From Naumovozyma dairenensis CBS 421 (lineage: Eukaryota; Ascomycota; Saccharomycetes; Saccharomycetales; Saccharomycetaceae), in NCBI RefSeq assembly GCF_000227115.2, contig NC_016485.2, positions 248,001 to 312,000 of the forward strand: DNA of 64,000 nucleotides, in the 5' to 3' direction. Below, one piece after another: positions 52,615-62,657 of this stretch (the first letter of the stretch is position 1; every line of letters begins with the position of its first letter). Made by a program: the position numbers and the translations under genes. Below the pieces are notes generated by a model, which did no database searches, had not been told where the DNA came from, and saw only the letters and a list, made by a program, of their open reading frames with translations.

Positions 52615-53253
52615 GGTTTTTTTGAAAGTGTTAATGAATAATCAAAAAAAATACAGTCGAAATACTAACTCGACAAATACACAAACAAGTAAATATATAA
52701 ATAAAATGAACTCTAAAAATAATATTACGTATCCTTAAAATTTTACTTCTTCAATCTAATTCATCTTAGCATACTATCTACAGCTTGCTCCGAAAGTTTT
52801 ATGAAGTAGATGTTAGAGAGAGGGTGTGTGTATTTTATAGAATTCCGTAGCTTCTAAATGATTTTTTTCGTCGTCATATATAAGTTAGGTAACCTAGTTG
52901 ATGAATACCATTACTGAGGAAGTAAAAAGGAAATAGGTAGTGTAAGTTAACAACCATTACTAATGTATTACAATAGTTTACACAAATTTTCTTGTCTATT
53001 GGCATCAACGCTAAATCGAAATATTGTTTAGGCTGAATTTTCTAGACTAAAAAATCCGCTATATAGTTACGCGAATGTACAAAAGAATCAGATGATGAAG
53101 TTATTACGCTCGACAATAGAACCGTTTAGAGAGTAATGCACTATATTATTTACAAAGAACCATCTTTTCTAATCCTATGAACTTGAATCTATAACCAAAA
53201 AACAAACAAACTAGCTAAACAAACCAAATTTTTTTTCCCTTCATTTACATAAT
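52615..53253. other. Synteny breakpoint interval, PIL1 to PFA3
   Basis: 639 bp between the YGR (chromosome VII-like) block and the YNL/YOL block. It is AT-rich, with no tRNA, LTR or coding relic that I recognise at the junction. RPL11B, the next gene in S. cerevisiae, is not here. Confidence 0.5.
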
Positions 53254-54261
53254 ATGCAGGGCGGAACATGGAGTACTATCTCAACACTTTTCCCAAGATG
53301 TTTAACGACATTTCTGTTTTTATGGACTTCTTATGTCATCATCACACGAATTAATACAATCCCCACGATTCCCCCTCATGATATTGATATTACCATTAAT
53401 CTCTATTTCCATATATTCATATTTCAAAATCATAACAATGGGACCAGGAAGTCCATTAGACTTCCCAGATCTATTAGTAGAAAAATATACATGATGCAGG
53501 ACTTGGTCAAGAATTACCACCACAATATCTTAACAAAGAAAAGTTACACAATGAAAAGAAATGGTCGATATAGATTATGTCAAACTTGTCAAGTTTGGAA
53601 ACCAGATAGATGCCATCATTGTTCAACATGTAATAAATGTATATTGAAAATGGATCATCATTGTCCTTGGTTTGCTGAATGTATTGGGTTCAAAAATCAA
53701 AAATTCTTCATTCAATTTTTAATTTATTGTACTATTTATGCATTCGTGGCTTTGGGGTTAATTTCATATCAATTTGTAAATTGGTATAAGAATCAAAACT
53801 ATATGAATGAATATATCGATTTTACATTATTGATTGTTGGACTGTTGGCATTTGTCATTTCAATTTCTGTTTTGGCGTTTAGTTCATTTAGTATTTATCA
53901 AGTTTTGAAAAATAGAACCACAATAGAAATGTATGGGATACGAAGATATAATAGAGATTTTGCAATTTTAAATGGTACAGAAGAGAGTGATTTTAAAAAT
54001 ATATTTGAATTAGATTCAAATTTATTGAATTGGAAGGAAGTTATGGGTGATTCATGGATTGAATGGATTTTCCCAATAGTTACTTTTAAAATATCTCGTA
54101 ATAGACATTCTACAGATGAGAAAGGATTGTATTTTAATATTAATTCACATGCAAGAAGGGAAATGTTAGATAGTATTGATTTACAAGATAGACTTTTAAG
54201 GAGAGTTACTCCTAGGTCATCTGTAGAGTCAACTCGGCCATTAATTATAGATGACATATGA
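53254..54261 (+). CDS. PFA3: DHHC palmitoyltransferase Pfa3
   Basis: Protein S-acyltransferase; yeast Pfa3 palmitoylates Vac8 at the vacuole membrane. The 335-residue protein has the DHHC cysteine-rich domain at about 108-155: CQTCQVWKPDRCHHCSTCNKC, with catalytic DHHC at 134-137 and the downstream PWFAECIGFKNQKFF. Membrane helices lie near 15-31, 150-175 and 188-216. A fourth helix near 45-60 is weak. A neighbouring EGT2 (YNL327W) identifies it as YNL326C; S. cerevisiae Pfa3 is about 336 residues. Other DHHC family members are less likely given the gene order. Confidence 0.92.
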   Translation: MQGGTWSTISTLFPRCLTTFLFLWTSYVIITRINTIPTIPPHDIDITINLYFHIFIFQNHNNGTRKSIRLPRSISRKIYMMQDLVKNYHHNILTKKSYTMKRNGRYRLCQTCQVWKPDRCHHCSTCNKCILKMDHHCPWFAECIGFKNQKFFIQFLIYCTIYAFVALGLISYQFVNWYKNQNYMNEYIDFTLLIVGLLAFVISISVLAFSSFSIYQVLKNRTTIEMYGIRRYNRDFAILNGTEESDFKNIFELDSNLLNWKEVMGDSWIEWIFPIVTFKISRNRHSTDEKGLYFNINSHARREMLDSIDLQDRLLRRVTPRSSVESTRPLIIDDI

Positions 54262-54707
54262 AAATCATATATCTTTATTGAAGAACATATAATGCATTAA
54301 AAGTTTTCTAAATGAATTTCACTTCATCAATATATATAATATGCAAAGATATTTGTACTATTACTACCCACTATTTTGAGTGTCCGGTATTTCAATAGGA
54401 AATGATGTTGTGGGGTGACCTGCCTTCATTTTCCTGTATTATTATTTATAAATTATTTCCCACATGAATGCTGTCACGTTGTAGTTATGTTTGCATTCCA
54501 ATAAAGCTTTTTACACCAAGGGCCTACGAAGTTGTATACTAAACAAACGTATTTGAAATGCATTTATATTTGTAATAAATTATGATTATGAAATAGAGAG
54601 AGAGTCTTTATAAAGAATTTATGAAAAATAATAACCCTTTTTTTTAGTATGAATGTATAATGATGATGGTAATAATAATAGTCCTTTCTTTTTCTTTTTT
54701 TCAGGTT
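54262..54707. other. Convergent PFA3-EGT2 terminator region
   Basis: 446 bp between convergent genes. AT-rich, with nothing else recognised. Confidence 0.4.
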
Positions 54708-57203
54708 TTAAAACAACAAACTGAAAAACATAATAAAAAGTCCACTGAATGCAATAGTTAAATGGTTCCCACTACCTTCCATTATTGTAACATGTGCCAT
54801 TGAACTTGTTGTTGCTGTATAAATGGTAGTGGTCTTCCTTGTACTTAATGTTGATTGACCAAGCAATGAAGTAATTGAAGTGACTTGAGCTTGTACAGGT
54901 TGATTTAATAGTGAGGAACTAGTTATGGTTTCAACTATGGATGAGGTTTTTATTAGAGAAGAATGACCTAATAAAGAAACAATTTCAGTTACTTCTGGAG
55001 TGATGGATAATGTTGTTTTGCTATTCCCAATGGAAATGTCTTCTATTTGAGTGGTTTTGATCCTTTGTCCAGTAGAACCGCTGCTATCGGAACAGGAAGT
55101 TTTTTTTGTTATTGTTTTAGTATTGTGACCTATTAAGGATAATAGTGTTGTAACTTGCGGTTGATAAGTGGAAGTTATTTCAGTTTTATTAGTGAAAATA
55201 TCTTGGATTTGAGAAGTCTTAATTTCTTGTTTAGAGCAACCCTTGGAACATGATGTCCTTGTGATTGTTTTGGTATTATGACCTAATAGAGAAATCAATG
55301 TTGTCACCTGTGCAGGAATAGTGGAAGTAATCTTCGTTTGGTTAGTGAAAATATCTTCAAGTAGAGCGGTTTTAGTGGTAATATGGGAACATCCACCTGG
55401 ACATGAAGTTGTTTGTATTTTAATTGATGTCGTTGTTTTATTTTTCAAAGTCTCAATTGGGAATAACTTTGTTACATAACCAAGTTCTTCTGATTGTTTG
55501 GACGTTATTAAACTATATAAAATATTAGTATCATAAAGTGTACTTATTCTTTCGGAAGTTTTTGAAGTAGTACTGTTCGTTGTTATTGGATATATTTTTG
55601 ATGTATTAGATGAAAGTGGTAACGACGACAATATTGTTGTAGAAACATAGAATGATTTAGATGTGGGGAAACTTGAACTGTTTAAATATGTTCTTGAACT
55701 TTCTTTAGTTATTGCAGTGATATTTGATGAAGTTGGAATAGGAGTAGAAGAAGAAGACGAGGTTGATGGTGCATAACTTGAATTTTGTATACTATAAGCT
55801 GACTTTGAAGAGATGTAGGTTAAAGTTGGGATAGAAGAAGAAGATGCTGAAGATGAATTTAGTGTACTTTGCACTGAACTTGAGAGTATATATGTTGAGG
55901 TTGTAATATTGCTAGAGCTGGAAGATACTATCTTGGTTCTTAAAGTAGAAGATAAATTCCTTGAAGATGATAAGCTATTAGAAGTTGAAGCTTTACTTGA
56001 GGTTAAAGAAGATAAAAGAATGGAAGAGGAATTTAATAAACTGGATGAAAATTGAGATGTTGAAGTTGTTGTGATGGAAGTACCTGAACTTGAGTTTTGG
56101 TTTAATGTAGCAATTGGAATATATGTACCATATTCCGTAACGATAGCAGAACGAATTGTTGATTCCAGTCTATAAGTTTCGAAGATTTCATTTTGTAAGA
56201 AAGTGTTTGAAGTTTCATCGTTAGCTAGATCAACATTTGCAATAGAATCACCGTATAAGTTTGTAGTAGAAATTTCTGATATTTCATCTCTTTTAGCATA
56301 GCTGTTAGAGGAAATACTGCTGTTTGGATAAGTGAAATGAACCGAATTTGAGATCATATTAGTTGATATAACATCAGTGAAATATTTGATACGAAGATAT
56401 TTCCCACCGTTAATTTTCGTATTGAAGAAAATTTTAATTTGAGATCCAACGGATTGATCTTTGAAAGCTGAAAATGGAACTGAAGTTATTGGTTGATTGA
56501 AAGACCCTACAGTTGAAACTATTTCAATTGTAGTTAATGCAGTATTATATTGGAAAGAATTATTTTCAATATTTGAAGGCTGAGCAATGAAATAAACAGG
56601 TTGTAAGAAAGTCTCAATTGGAATATCAATAGTGAACCAGGCAGTTTTATTTACAGTATCTATACCACCATTTGTATTTATTGTTGAAATTTCAGATGGA
56701 ATAAAATTAATAGTCTTATTTTGAGGTTCTCCATTAGAACTTTGGAACGAAAAAGAAATTGATTGAGGATTTGAAATTTCTAATTGATATTCAGCGGATA
56801 ATCTTGTTAAGAAATTAAAAGTAGCAGTTAAATTATTATCATTAGTTTTATCTTGATCAAATGAAATTGTGAATATATTAGAAGAATTTCCCATTACTGA
56901 ACCAATTTTATCTGAATTATGAAGAAGATTGAAAGATTCAGTGGGGAAGGAACCGAATTGCTCTGGAAGTGTCATATATATGTCATTTTTGGAACCTTGA
57001 GGAACGAATAATTCTGCTTGTACTAAAAACCAATGATTTGGGTCTGTACAATTGGTTGTCATAGAATACGCATCCTTTAATTGAATGTCAGAGAAGAATG
57101 GTTTCGGACTACTTGGTATTATAGTGGTAGTATTTGTAAAATATTTTGTAGTTGAAGCGAATGCAGTCGTTGCTGTTAGAAGTATATTTATTAGAGATAC
57201 CAT
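54708..57203 (-). CDS. EGT2: GPI-anchored cell wall protein Egt2-like
   Basis: Secreted, GPI-anchored wall protein; S. cerevisiae Egt2 acts in daughter-mother cell separation after cytokinesis. The 831-residue product starts with a signal peptide (MVSLINILLTATTAFA) and an N-terminal adhesin-like beta domain (about 30-300). A Ser/Thr-rich stalk spans about 340-590. Four diverged repeats of about 45-50 residues follow, with the motif VTTLISLLGHNTKTIT and paired Cys (SCPGGCS, SCSKGCS). The C-terminal hydrophobic GPI-addition signal is HLTIAFSGLFIMFFSLLF. The frame extends to 57275 only through TTG, so 57203 is used. Position between PFA3 and MDJ2 matches YNL327W. ACCAGC motifs upstream fit Ace2/Swi5 control. 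Confidence 0.9.
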   Translation of the reverse strand: MVSLINILLTATTAFASTTKYFTNTTTIIPSSPKPFFSDIQLKDAYSMTTNCTDPNHWFLVQAELFVPQGSKNDIYMTLPEQFGSFPTESFNLLHNSDKIGSVMGNSSNIFTISFDQDKTNDNNLTATFNFLTRLSAEYQLEISNPQSISFSFQSSNGEPQNKTINFIPSEISTINTNGGIDTVNKTAWFTIDIPIETFLQPVYFIAQPSNIENNSFQYNTALTTIEIVSTVGSFNQPITSVPFSAFKDQSVGSQIKIFFNTKINGGKYLRIKYFTDVISTNMISNSVHFTYPNSSISSNSYAKRDEISEISTTNLYGDSIANVDLANDETSNTFLQNEIFETYRLESTIRSAIVTEYGTYIPIATLNQNSSSGTSITTTSTSQFSSSLLNSSSILLSSLTSSKASTSNSLSSSRNLSSTLRTKIVSSSSSNITTSTYILSSSVQSTLNSSSASSSSIPTLTYISSKSAYSIQNSSYAPSTSSSSSTPIPTSSNITAITKESSRTYLNSSSFPTSKSFYVSTTILSSLPLSSNTSKIYPITTNSTTSKTSERISTLYDTNILYSLITSKQSEELGYVTKLFPIETLKNKTTTSIKIQTTSCPGGCSHITTKTALLEDIFTNQTKITSTIPAQVTTLISLLGHNTKTITRTSCSKGCSKQEIKTSQIQDIFTNKTEITSTYQPQVTTLLSLIGHNTKTITKKTSCSDSSGSTGQRIKTTQIEDISIGNSKTTLSITPEVTEIVSLLGHSSLIKTSSIVETITSSSLLNQPVQAQVTSITSLLGQSTLSTRKTTTIYTATTSSMAHVTIMEGSGNHLTIAFSGLFIMFFSLLF

Positions 57204-58042
57204 TATTATTATAGTAGTAGTAGTAGTGTTTTGATGTGACTGTGTAGAAAAGTTTGGAAAGAAACAAAAATCCAAATAAACCTAAGGTGATTAACAATAA
57301 AATAAAGTTATCGTGTATTAATATTCTGAATGGGGTAAGGCGTCGTATTTATATATGATCGATCGAGAAAAAGAAAACTGAAAAAAATAGGATGGCTGAT
57401 CTGCTTTCAGGGGACAAACTGACTTCTGTTTTACAAAACTATAGTTAAGTACCTTTCTGGTAGAACAGTGAAAGAAGTGCTTATTCAAGAAAACCAGTTC
57501 GTAGTGTAATTGATGCTGGTGCCTGGTTGTTAAATTATTTTGCGACGCCCGGGCCAGGCTGGTTTTGGGTTTTTCCTGTATGTGTGTGTCGCAGTTTTTT
57601 TGTCGCGAAAAAATCCGTTGGCTGGGCGGCTGTGCTCTTTCCATAACTTATATAGAGATACAATACGTACGTACAGTACAATCAAGTTGATGATAAAGTC
57701 AGCCAATACGTATATGCATGTACCTATGCAGGTGTATGTAGTGTAGTATAAAGATATATAACCTTTATGATTGCTGGTTGCTTGGTTGGATGCAGAAGGC
57801 TAGAATTTAAGGCACAAGCTGAGCTATTATTAAACAATTGCGTTTAATATCTTGTTTGTAACCATCTTTATTGTAGCCATCCTTTGGCCTATGCTTTCCG
57901 AAAGCCCTTCAAAACCGACTTATACGTAAAGGATTTCAACATAAAGTGCAGTCTACTCGGTAGAACAAACACTTGCCAAGAGGAAACAAAACAGTCACTA
58001 CTTGCGAGTACATACATAAGATCTCGTAGGCTATACAATACA
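57204..58042. other. Divergent EGT2-MDJ2 promoter region
   Basis: 839 bp between divergent genes. It includes three Ace2/Swi5-type GCTGGT sites (listed), an SCB-like CGCGAAA at 57604-57610 and a short ACGTACGTAC tract near 57667. The frame of MDJ2 is open upstream to 57884, but through a TTG only. Confidence 0.5.
57515..57778 (-). promoter_or_regulatory. Cluster of three Ace2/Swi5-type sites upstream of EGT2
   Basis: ACCAGC (read on the minus strand) occurs at 57515-57520, 57558-57563 and 57773-57778, that is 312, 355 and 570 bp upstream of the EGT2 ATG. EGT2 is a known Swi5/Ace2 target in S. cerevisiae, active at M/G1. Three copies in about 265 bp of this AT-rich DNA is more than expected by chance, though I did not compute a probability. 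Confidence 0.6.
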
Positions 58043-58477
58043 ATGGTCTTGCCCTTAATCATCGGTAGCGGAGTGACTATCGTCGCCCTCACATTGAGAT
58101 CCGGATTACGTGCATGGACCATTTACAAATCCTTATCACCAATAACTATCGCCAGGATGAATAATATCCGTATACAACAGTCCCAAATCCAATATCCATG
58201 GAAATTTCAAAGTACTCAATTGCCCTCTGATTTGAAAAGGCAATTAGATCAATACCAAGGTGGGTTCTACGAGAGAATGTCTGAACCAGAAGCTTTGTTA
58301 ATTTTGAACATATCCGCTAAAGAAGTGAACCATTTAGATGAGAAATTCCTCAACAAGAAACATCGCAAGGCTATGTATATGAATCATCCAGATAAAGGTG
58401 GTAGCCCCTACTTGGCTATTAAGATTAATGAAGCTAAAGATGTGTTAATGCATAGTGTCTTATTAAGAAAACGATAG
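58043..58477 (+). CDS. MDJ2: Mitochondrial import J-protein Mdj2
   Basis: Inner-membrane J-protein of the TIM23 import motor; Mdj2 is a close relative of Pam18/Tim14 and stimulates mtHsp70 (Ssc1). The 144-residue protein has an N-terminal membrane helix (MVLPLIIGSGVTIVALTL), a linker, the YQGGFYERMSEPEALLIL motif and a C-terminal J domain with HPD at 115-117. It ends LLRKR, as S. cerevisiae Mdj2 does (about 146 residues). An upstream in-frame extension to 57884 begins with TTG and is not used. Position matches YNL328C. Confidence 0.95.
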   Translation: MVLPLIIGSGVTIVALTLRSGLRAWTIYKSLSPITIARMNNIRIQQSQIQYPWKFQSTQLPSDLKRQLDQYQGGFYERMSEPEALLILNISAKEVNHLDEKFLNKKHRKAMYMNHPDKGGSPYLAIKINEAKDVLMHSVLLRKR

Positions 58478-58590
58478 TTCTTGCTAGCAACATCTACGTC
58501 CTATACATCGGTAACTACGTTTTAAAACCCGGGCTGTAGTGGCGATAAAGAATTACGTGCACCTTATAGAAGCACTTAGATAGCACAACC

Positions 58591-58680
58591 AACTAGAAGA
58601 ACTAGAAGAACTAGAAGAACTAGAAGAACTAGAAGAACTAGAAGAACTAGAAGAACTAGAAGAACTAGAAGAACTAGAAG
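58591..58680. repeat. 9-bp minisatellite, AACTAGAAG x10
   Basis: Ten perfect head-to-tail copies of AACTAGAAG, ending 34 bp before the PEX6 ATG, so probably in its 5' leader. The PEX6 frame is open through the repeat (Thr-Arg-Arg repeats), back to a TAG at 58577, but contains no ATG. Gain or loss of 9-bp units would leave that frame unchanged. Confidence 0.97.
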
Positions 58681-58714
58681 AAGAAAGATATACATAGGAA
58701 AAGAATATAGATTA

Positions 58715-61700
58715 ATGTTACAAGCGTCTTTACTTTTCGATTTCACTAATCAATGCGGACAATGTGAAGTGTCTGGTGATGTTTTCCATGAATGGAGTAA
58801 ACAAAACATATCTACAATGCAAACGTATGCATCCATTGAATTACCCAGTTATACATATGAAACCAAAAGATTTGTTGTCTACTGTACATTAAATGAGAGT
58901 CTGAATCGAAATACAATCAAAATTCCTGCCAAATTAGCTCGTGTCTTCACGAAGACTCCTGCTATCGAATCATGTTCTTTCGTTCATCATCATGATCTGC
59001 AACCACCAACATTAGAAACGGTTTCTATACTATTAAAAAGTACATTGTATGCTAAATTAATGAAGCTGAATAGTTCACGTGAAAAATTAGAATTCCTAAG
59101 ACTGAAATATCATATCGAAGACATGAAAACTGTGATACATTCCCACGATATATTAGATTATTCTTTATGTGAGGTCCTAACATGTTCACCATTTTCTCAA
59201 GGGGTAATAGACTTCAATGAAACCCAAATTATATTTGTTAGTAGCTCTGACAAGAAGAATAATCAACTATGCGCAACACCGAATAATATACCTATTAAAG
59301 CACTTTCATTGAGCAAAAGCCAAAATACAAACTTAATAGTTAAATTGCAATGCTTAATGAAATCGATACCACGTGAATTGATGATACCGACACCCTCTTC
59401 AACAGACGATGATTCATTGTTTGCATTTACAGATGTTCAAACTTTTATAAATCTAAATATAACTAGTGGCTCATTTGTCAAACTATCTCAAATTGTTGGT
59501 AATAATTACCAAGAAAATGCTACGAGCTGTATAGTCAGACTTTTTTTATTATTAGAACCGAATGATTTCAAAACAAATAGAATCATATACATATCTCCAA
59601 GAATATGCTCTAATTTCCCAAATGATAACACTATTAAGATAACTCCATATGATTCTTTTAATATAAATAAAGTTCCCGTTGCAACAAAAGTTTCCATTTC
59701 AAGAGTTGGAAGCTGGAATAATTCACAAAAATTATATCAAAATATTATATTCAATAACCTGAAAATATTTTTCTTATCCAAGAAAAGAATACTACAAATA
59801 GGTGATCTTTTGCCAATTACATTTGACTCAAACTTTGCACTTCTTTTAAATGATACCAATGACGATGATCATGACGACGATGACGACGGTGACGATGGCG
59901 CAGACATTGACAATGACGATCAACAAGAAGTTGATTCCTTAGTATGGTTTCGTATAGAAAACGTTGAATTCCAAGATTATAAACCAGATTCAACTAACGC
60001 GAAAGTTCAATTCGTGATTGATCCTTTACAAACGAAATTATCTACTTCCAAGTTTATTAAATATCCTAAATTGCCACTATCCAAATATGAATATAAACGT
60101 TTCTTCAATTTACCATCTATTTTCCCATATGACCAAGGTTCAATTTTCCCCTATGCTAAACAGTTAAGCGATATCTTGGAGTCATCATTATTTTATGCAG
60201 AAAAAGATATCCCTATGAATATTTCCATATTACTATATTCAAACCATCCCAATGTTGGTAAGAAAACTTTAGTAAAACATACTGCCGATTGGCTTGGTTT
60301 CCATTTGTTAGAGATTGATTGCTCATCATTACCTTTAAATAACGGTTCGTTAGATTCAACCAATAAAATTCTAGGTTCAATAAGAGCCAAAATTGAGAAC
60401 GTTTTATCTTATACTACATCAACTATAATCACTCTATCGAATTTAGAATATATCTTATCTAAGACAGATCCAAATCAAGACCCAGAATCTACCAAATTAT
60501 CACAAACGATGGATCTCGGAATTAATGAAATTATAAACCATTTCACTACTAATTTCAAAGGTGTCGTGTTTATAATAATAATGAATAATATTGATATTCT
60601 ACCACAGAATATAAGAACGAAATTGAAATTTGAATATCTAATCCCTGTTCCTAATGAAGATCAAAGACTTGCCATCTTCCAATGGTATTTAACCCAAGAA
60701 CAATTAAATAATCAAAAAAATAAAAATTCCTATAAATTTAAACTCTCGAATAATGTCAACGTATCCAATTTGGCTCTTCATTCAGCAAGTTTGACCCCAT
60801 TAGCTATCAAATCAATTGTTCAAACTGCAAAATATAAAGCATTGAAAGATCGCCAAGAAGAAGAAAACACAGATACTGGTATGATAATGTGGGATAACAA
60901 TTATATCTTTATTACTATGGAACACCTACAATATGCAATGGATCAAGCAAGAGAAGGATTTTCAATGTCAATAGGAGCTCCAAAAATTCCAAAGGTTACA
61001 TGGGATGATATTGGTGGTGTTGAATTAATTAAAGATGAAATCATGGATACCATAGATATGCCATTACGTCATCCTGAATTATTCGCAACAGGTATGAAGA
61101 AAAGAAGTGGGATCTTGTTTTATGGACCACCTGGTACTGGGAAGACATTAATGGCAAAAGCCATTGCAAGTAATTTCTCATTAAATTTTTTCAGTGTTAA
61201 AGGTCCGGAACTTTTAAATATGTATATTGGTGAATCTGAAGCCAATGTTAGGAAAGTTTTCCAAAGAGCAAGAGATGCTAAACCTTGTGTCATCTTCTTC
61301 GATGAAATTGATTCTGTAGCTCCAAAGAGAGGCAATCAAGGTGATTCTGGTGGTGTTATGGATAGAATTGTTTCGCAATTATTAGCCGAATTAGATGGGA
61401 TGAGTACAGGTGATGATGGGATATTTATTATTGGTGCAACAAATAGGCCAGATTTATTAGATGAAGCATTATTAAGACCTGGCAGATTCGATAAATTATT
61501 ATATCTTGGCGTACCTGATACGAATGAAAAACAATTGAATATTTTAAAGGCATTAACACGTAAATTTACTTTACATGAAAACGTCAAATTACCTATTTTA
61601 GCTGATAAATGTCCATTTAATTATACAGGTGCCGATTTCTATGCTTTATGTTCAGATTCTATGTTGAATGCAATGACAAGAATTGCCTCTGAAATAGATG

Positions 61701-61921
61701 AAAAAGTGGAAACATATAATAAAGAAAATGGGAAAGGTATATCTATACGGTATTGGTTTGATAATGTAGCTACTGAAGAAGATACAAATGTAATCGTTAA
61801 CATGGAAGATTTCATAAAGGCAATTAAAGAGTTGAAACCTAGTGTTTCTCAAGATGAATTAGACCACTATCTAAGTATCAAGCAAAACTTTGAAGGAGCG
61901 TCGCCATCTCCTTCTTATTAA
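58715..61921 (+). CDS. PEX6: Peroxisomal AAA ATPase Pex6
   Basis: Subunit of the Pex1-Pex6 hexameric AAA motor, docked through Pex15, which extracts ubiquitinated receptor Pex5 from the peroxisome membrane. The 1068-residue protein has divergent N-terminal domains. An Asp-rich loop lies near 385-405 (DNA about 59866-59930). The D1 ATPase-like domain has a degenerate Walker A (NHPNVGKKTL). The canonical D2 domain has Walker A GPPGTGKT at 804-811, Walker B with Asp863-Glu864, and ATNRPDLLDEALLRPGRFD. S. cerevisiae Pex6 is about 1030 residues. Position matches YNL329C. Confidence 0.96.
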   Translation: MLQASLLFDFTNQCGQCEVSGDVFHEWSKQNISTMQTYASIELPSYTYETKRFVVYCTLNESLNRNTIKIPAKLARVFTKTPAIESCSFVHHHDLQPPTLETVSILLKSTLYAKLMKLNSSREKLEFLRLKYHIEDMKTVIHSHDILDYSLCEVLTCSPFSQGVIDFNETQIIFVSSSDKKNNQLCATPNNIPIKALSLSKSQNTNLIVKLQCLMKSIPRELMIPTPSSTDDDSLFAFTDVQTFINLNITSGSFVKLSQIVGNNYQENATSCIVRLFLLLEPNDFKTNRIIYISPRICSNFPNDNTIKITPYDSFNINKVPVATKVSISRVGSWNNSQKLYQNIIFNNLKIFFLSKKRILQIGDLLPITFDSNFALLLNDTNDDDHDDDDDGDDGADIDNDDQQEVDSLVWFRIENVEFQDYKPDSTNAKVQFVIDPLQTKLSTSKFIKYPKLPLSKYEYKRFFNLPSIFPYDQGSIFPYAKQLSDILESSLFYAEKDIPMNISILLYSNHPNVGKKTLVKHTADWLGFHLLEIDCSSLPLNNGSLDSTNKILGSIRAKIENVLSYTTSTIITLSNLEYILSKTDPNQDPESTKLSQTMDLGINEIINHFTTNFKGVVFIIIMNNIDILPQNIRTKLKFEYLIPVPNEDQRLAIFQWYLTQEQLNNQKNKNSYKFKLSNNVNVSNLALHSASLTPLAIKSIVQTAKYKALKDRQEEENTDTGMIMWDNNYIFITMEHLQYAMDQAREGFSMSIGAPKIPKVTWDDIGGVELIKDEIMDTIDMPLRHPELFATGMKKRSGILFYGPPGTGKTLMAKAIASNFSLNFFSVKGPELLNMYIGESEANVRKVFQRARDAKPCVIFFDEIDSVAPKRGNQGDSGGVMDRIVSQLLAELDGMSTGDDGIFIIGATNRPDLLDEALLRPGRFDKLLYLGVPDTNEKQLNILKALTRKFTLHENVKLPILADKCPFNYTGADFYALCSDSMLNAMTRIASEIDEKVETYNKENGKGISIRYWFDNVATEEDTNVIVNMEDFIKAIKELKPSVSQDELDHYLSIKQNFEGASPSPSY

Positions 61922-62024
61922 ATTAATATTATGTACCTTGTAAATAAAAAGAAGGAAATATTGATTTTTTTTTATTTCTTATCAGGAGAAGAATATCTAT
62001 AGATTATTATGTGTGCAAATTCAA

Positions 62025-62657
62025 TTATTTTTCAAACATCCACCTTTTCGTATCTTTATACGATTCATGGGACTTTTTATATATTTTCTTCTCAAATTCA
62101 TCTAATGTCAATAAAAAAGTGCTGTTCGAGACTCTAACCATCGAAGAATTACCACCATGACTACTATGTCCAGTTTTCTTCCCACTACCTATATCTGTGG
62201 AAGAATGAAACAAATCAACAGGCACACTACCTGCATATTTATTTATAATTTGTGACCTTTCCAATAATAAATTATGCACCACTTCAGCCAATTGTTTATC
62301 ATTAAATAATGTGATCCATTTAGTAGCAAGACTATAGAAATATGAGTTTATAGCATGCAAATCCAATGAAGCTGGGTCCGCTTTAATAGCATTGATAACT
62401 TTCGGTGAGAACATGTCCGGAGTCAACAATTCTACAAAGGGTAGAGGTTCTTCATCTTCCATAGTATCTGGATTAGCATCACCTCCAACAATTGCAAGAA
62501 TTCTTGCTAACCAGATGGGTAAATCTAATTTGGCATTTTTGCTTATTGGTTTACCTGGATTATTTTCCAAATAACCTAGACCTGGTATATCATGTTGAAA
62601 TTTGCACGGTATTTCTACAGAGTCTGCCAGTATATCATCAATATCATAGTATCCCAT
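62025..62657 (-). CDS. PSF3: GINS complex subunit Psf3
   Basis: Subunit of the GINS complex (Sld5-Psf1-Psf2-Psf3), part of the CMG replicative helicase. The 210-residue protein begins MGYYDIDDILADSVEIPCKF and continues with IPGLGYLENNPGKPI and LPIWLARILAIVGG, all near-identical to S. cerevisiae Psf3 (about 194 residues). It ends YKKSHESYKDTKRWMFEK. A Ser/Gly/His-rich insertion near 150-175 accounts for the extra length. It is divergent from PEX11, as in YOL146W/YOL147C, and convergent with PEX6. Confidence 0.97.
   Translation of the reverse strand: MGYYDIDDILADSVEIPCKFQHDIPGLGYLENNPGKPISKNAKLDLPIWLARILAIVGGDANPDTMEDEEPLPFVELLTPDMFSPKVINAIKADPASLDLHAINSYFYSLATKWITLFNDKQLAEVVHNLLLERSQIINKYAGSVPVDLFHSSTDIGSGKKTGHSSHGGNSSMVRVSNSTFLLTLDEFEKKIYKKSHESYKDTKRWMFEK

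Noticed and set aside
57109..57297. Minus-strand ORF overlapping the EGT2 signal peptide in another frame
   Set aside because: No motif, begins without a supported ATG context and is explained by EGT2.
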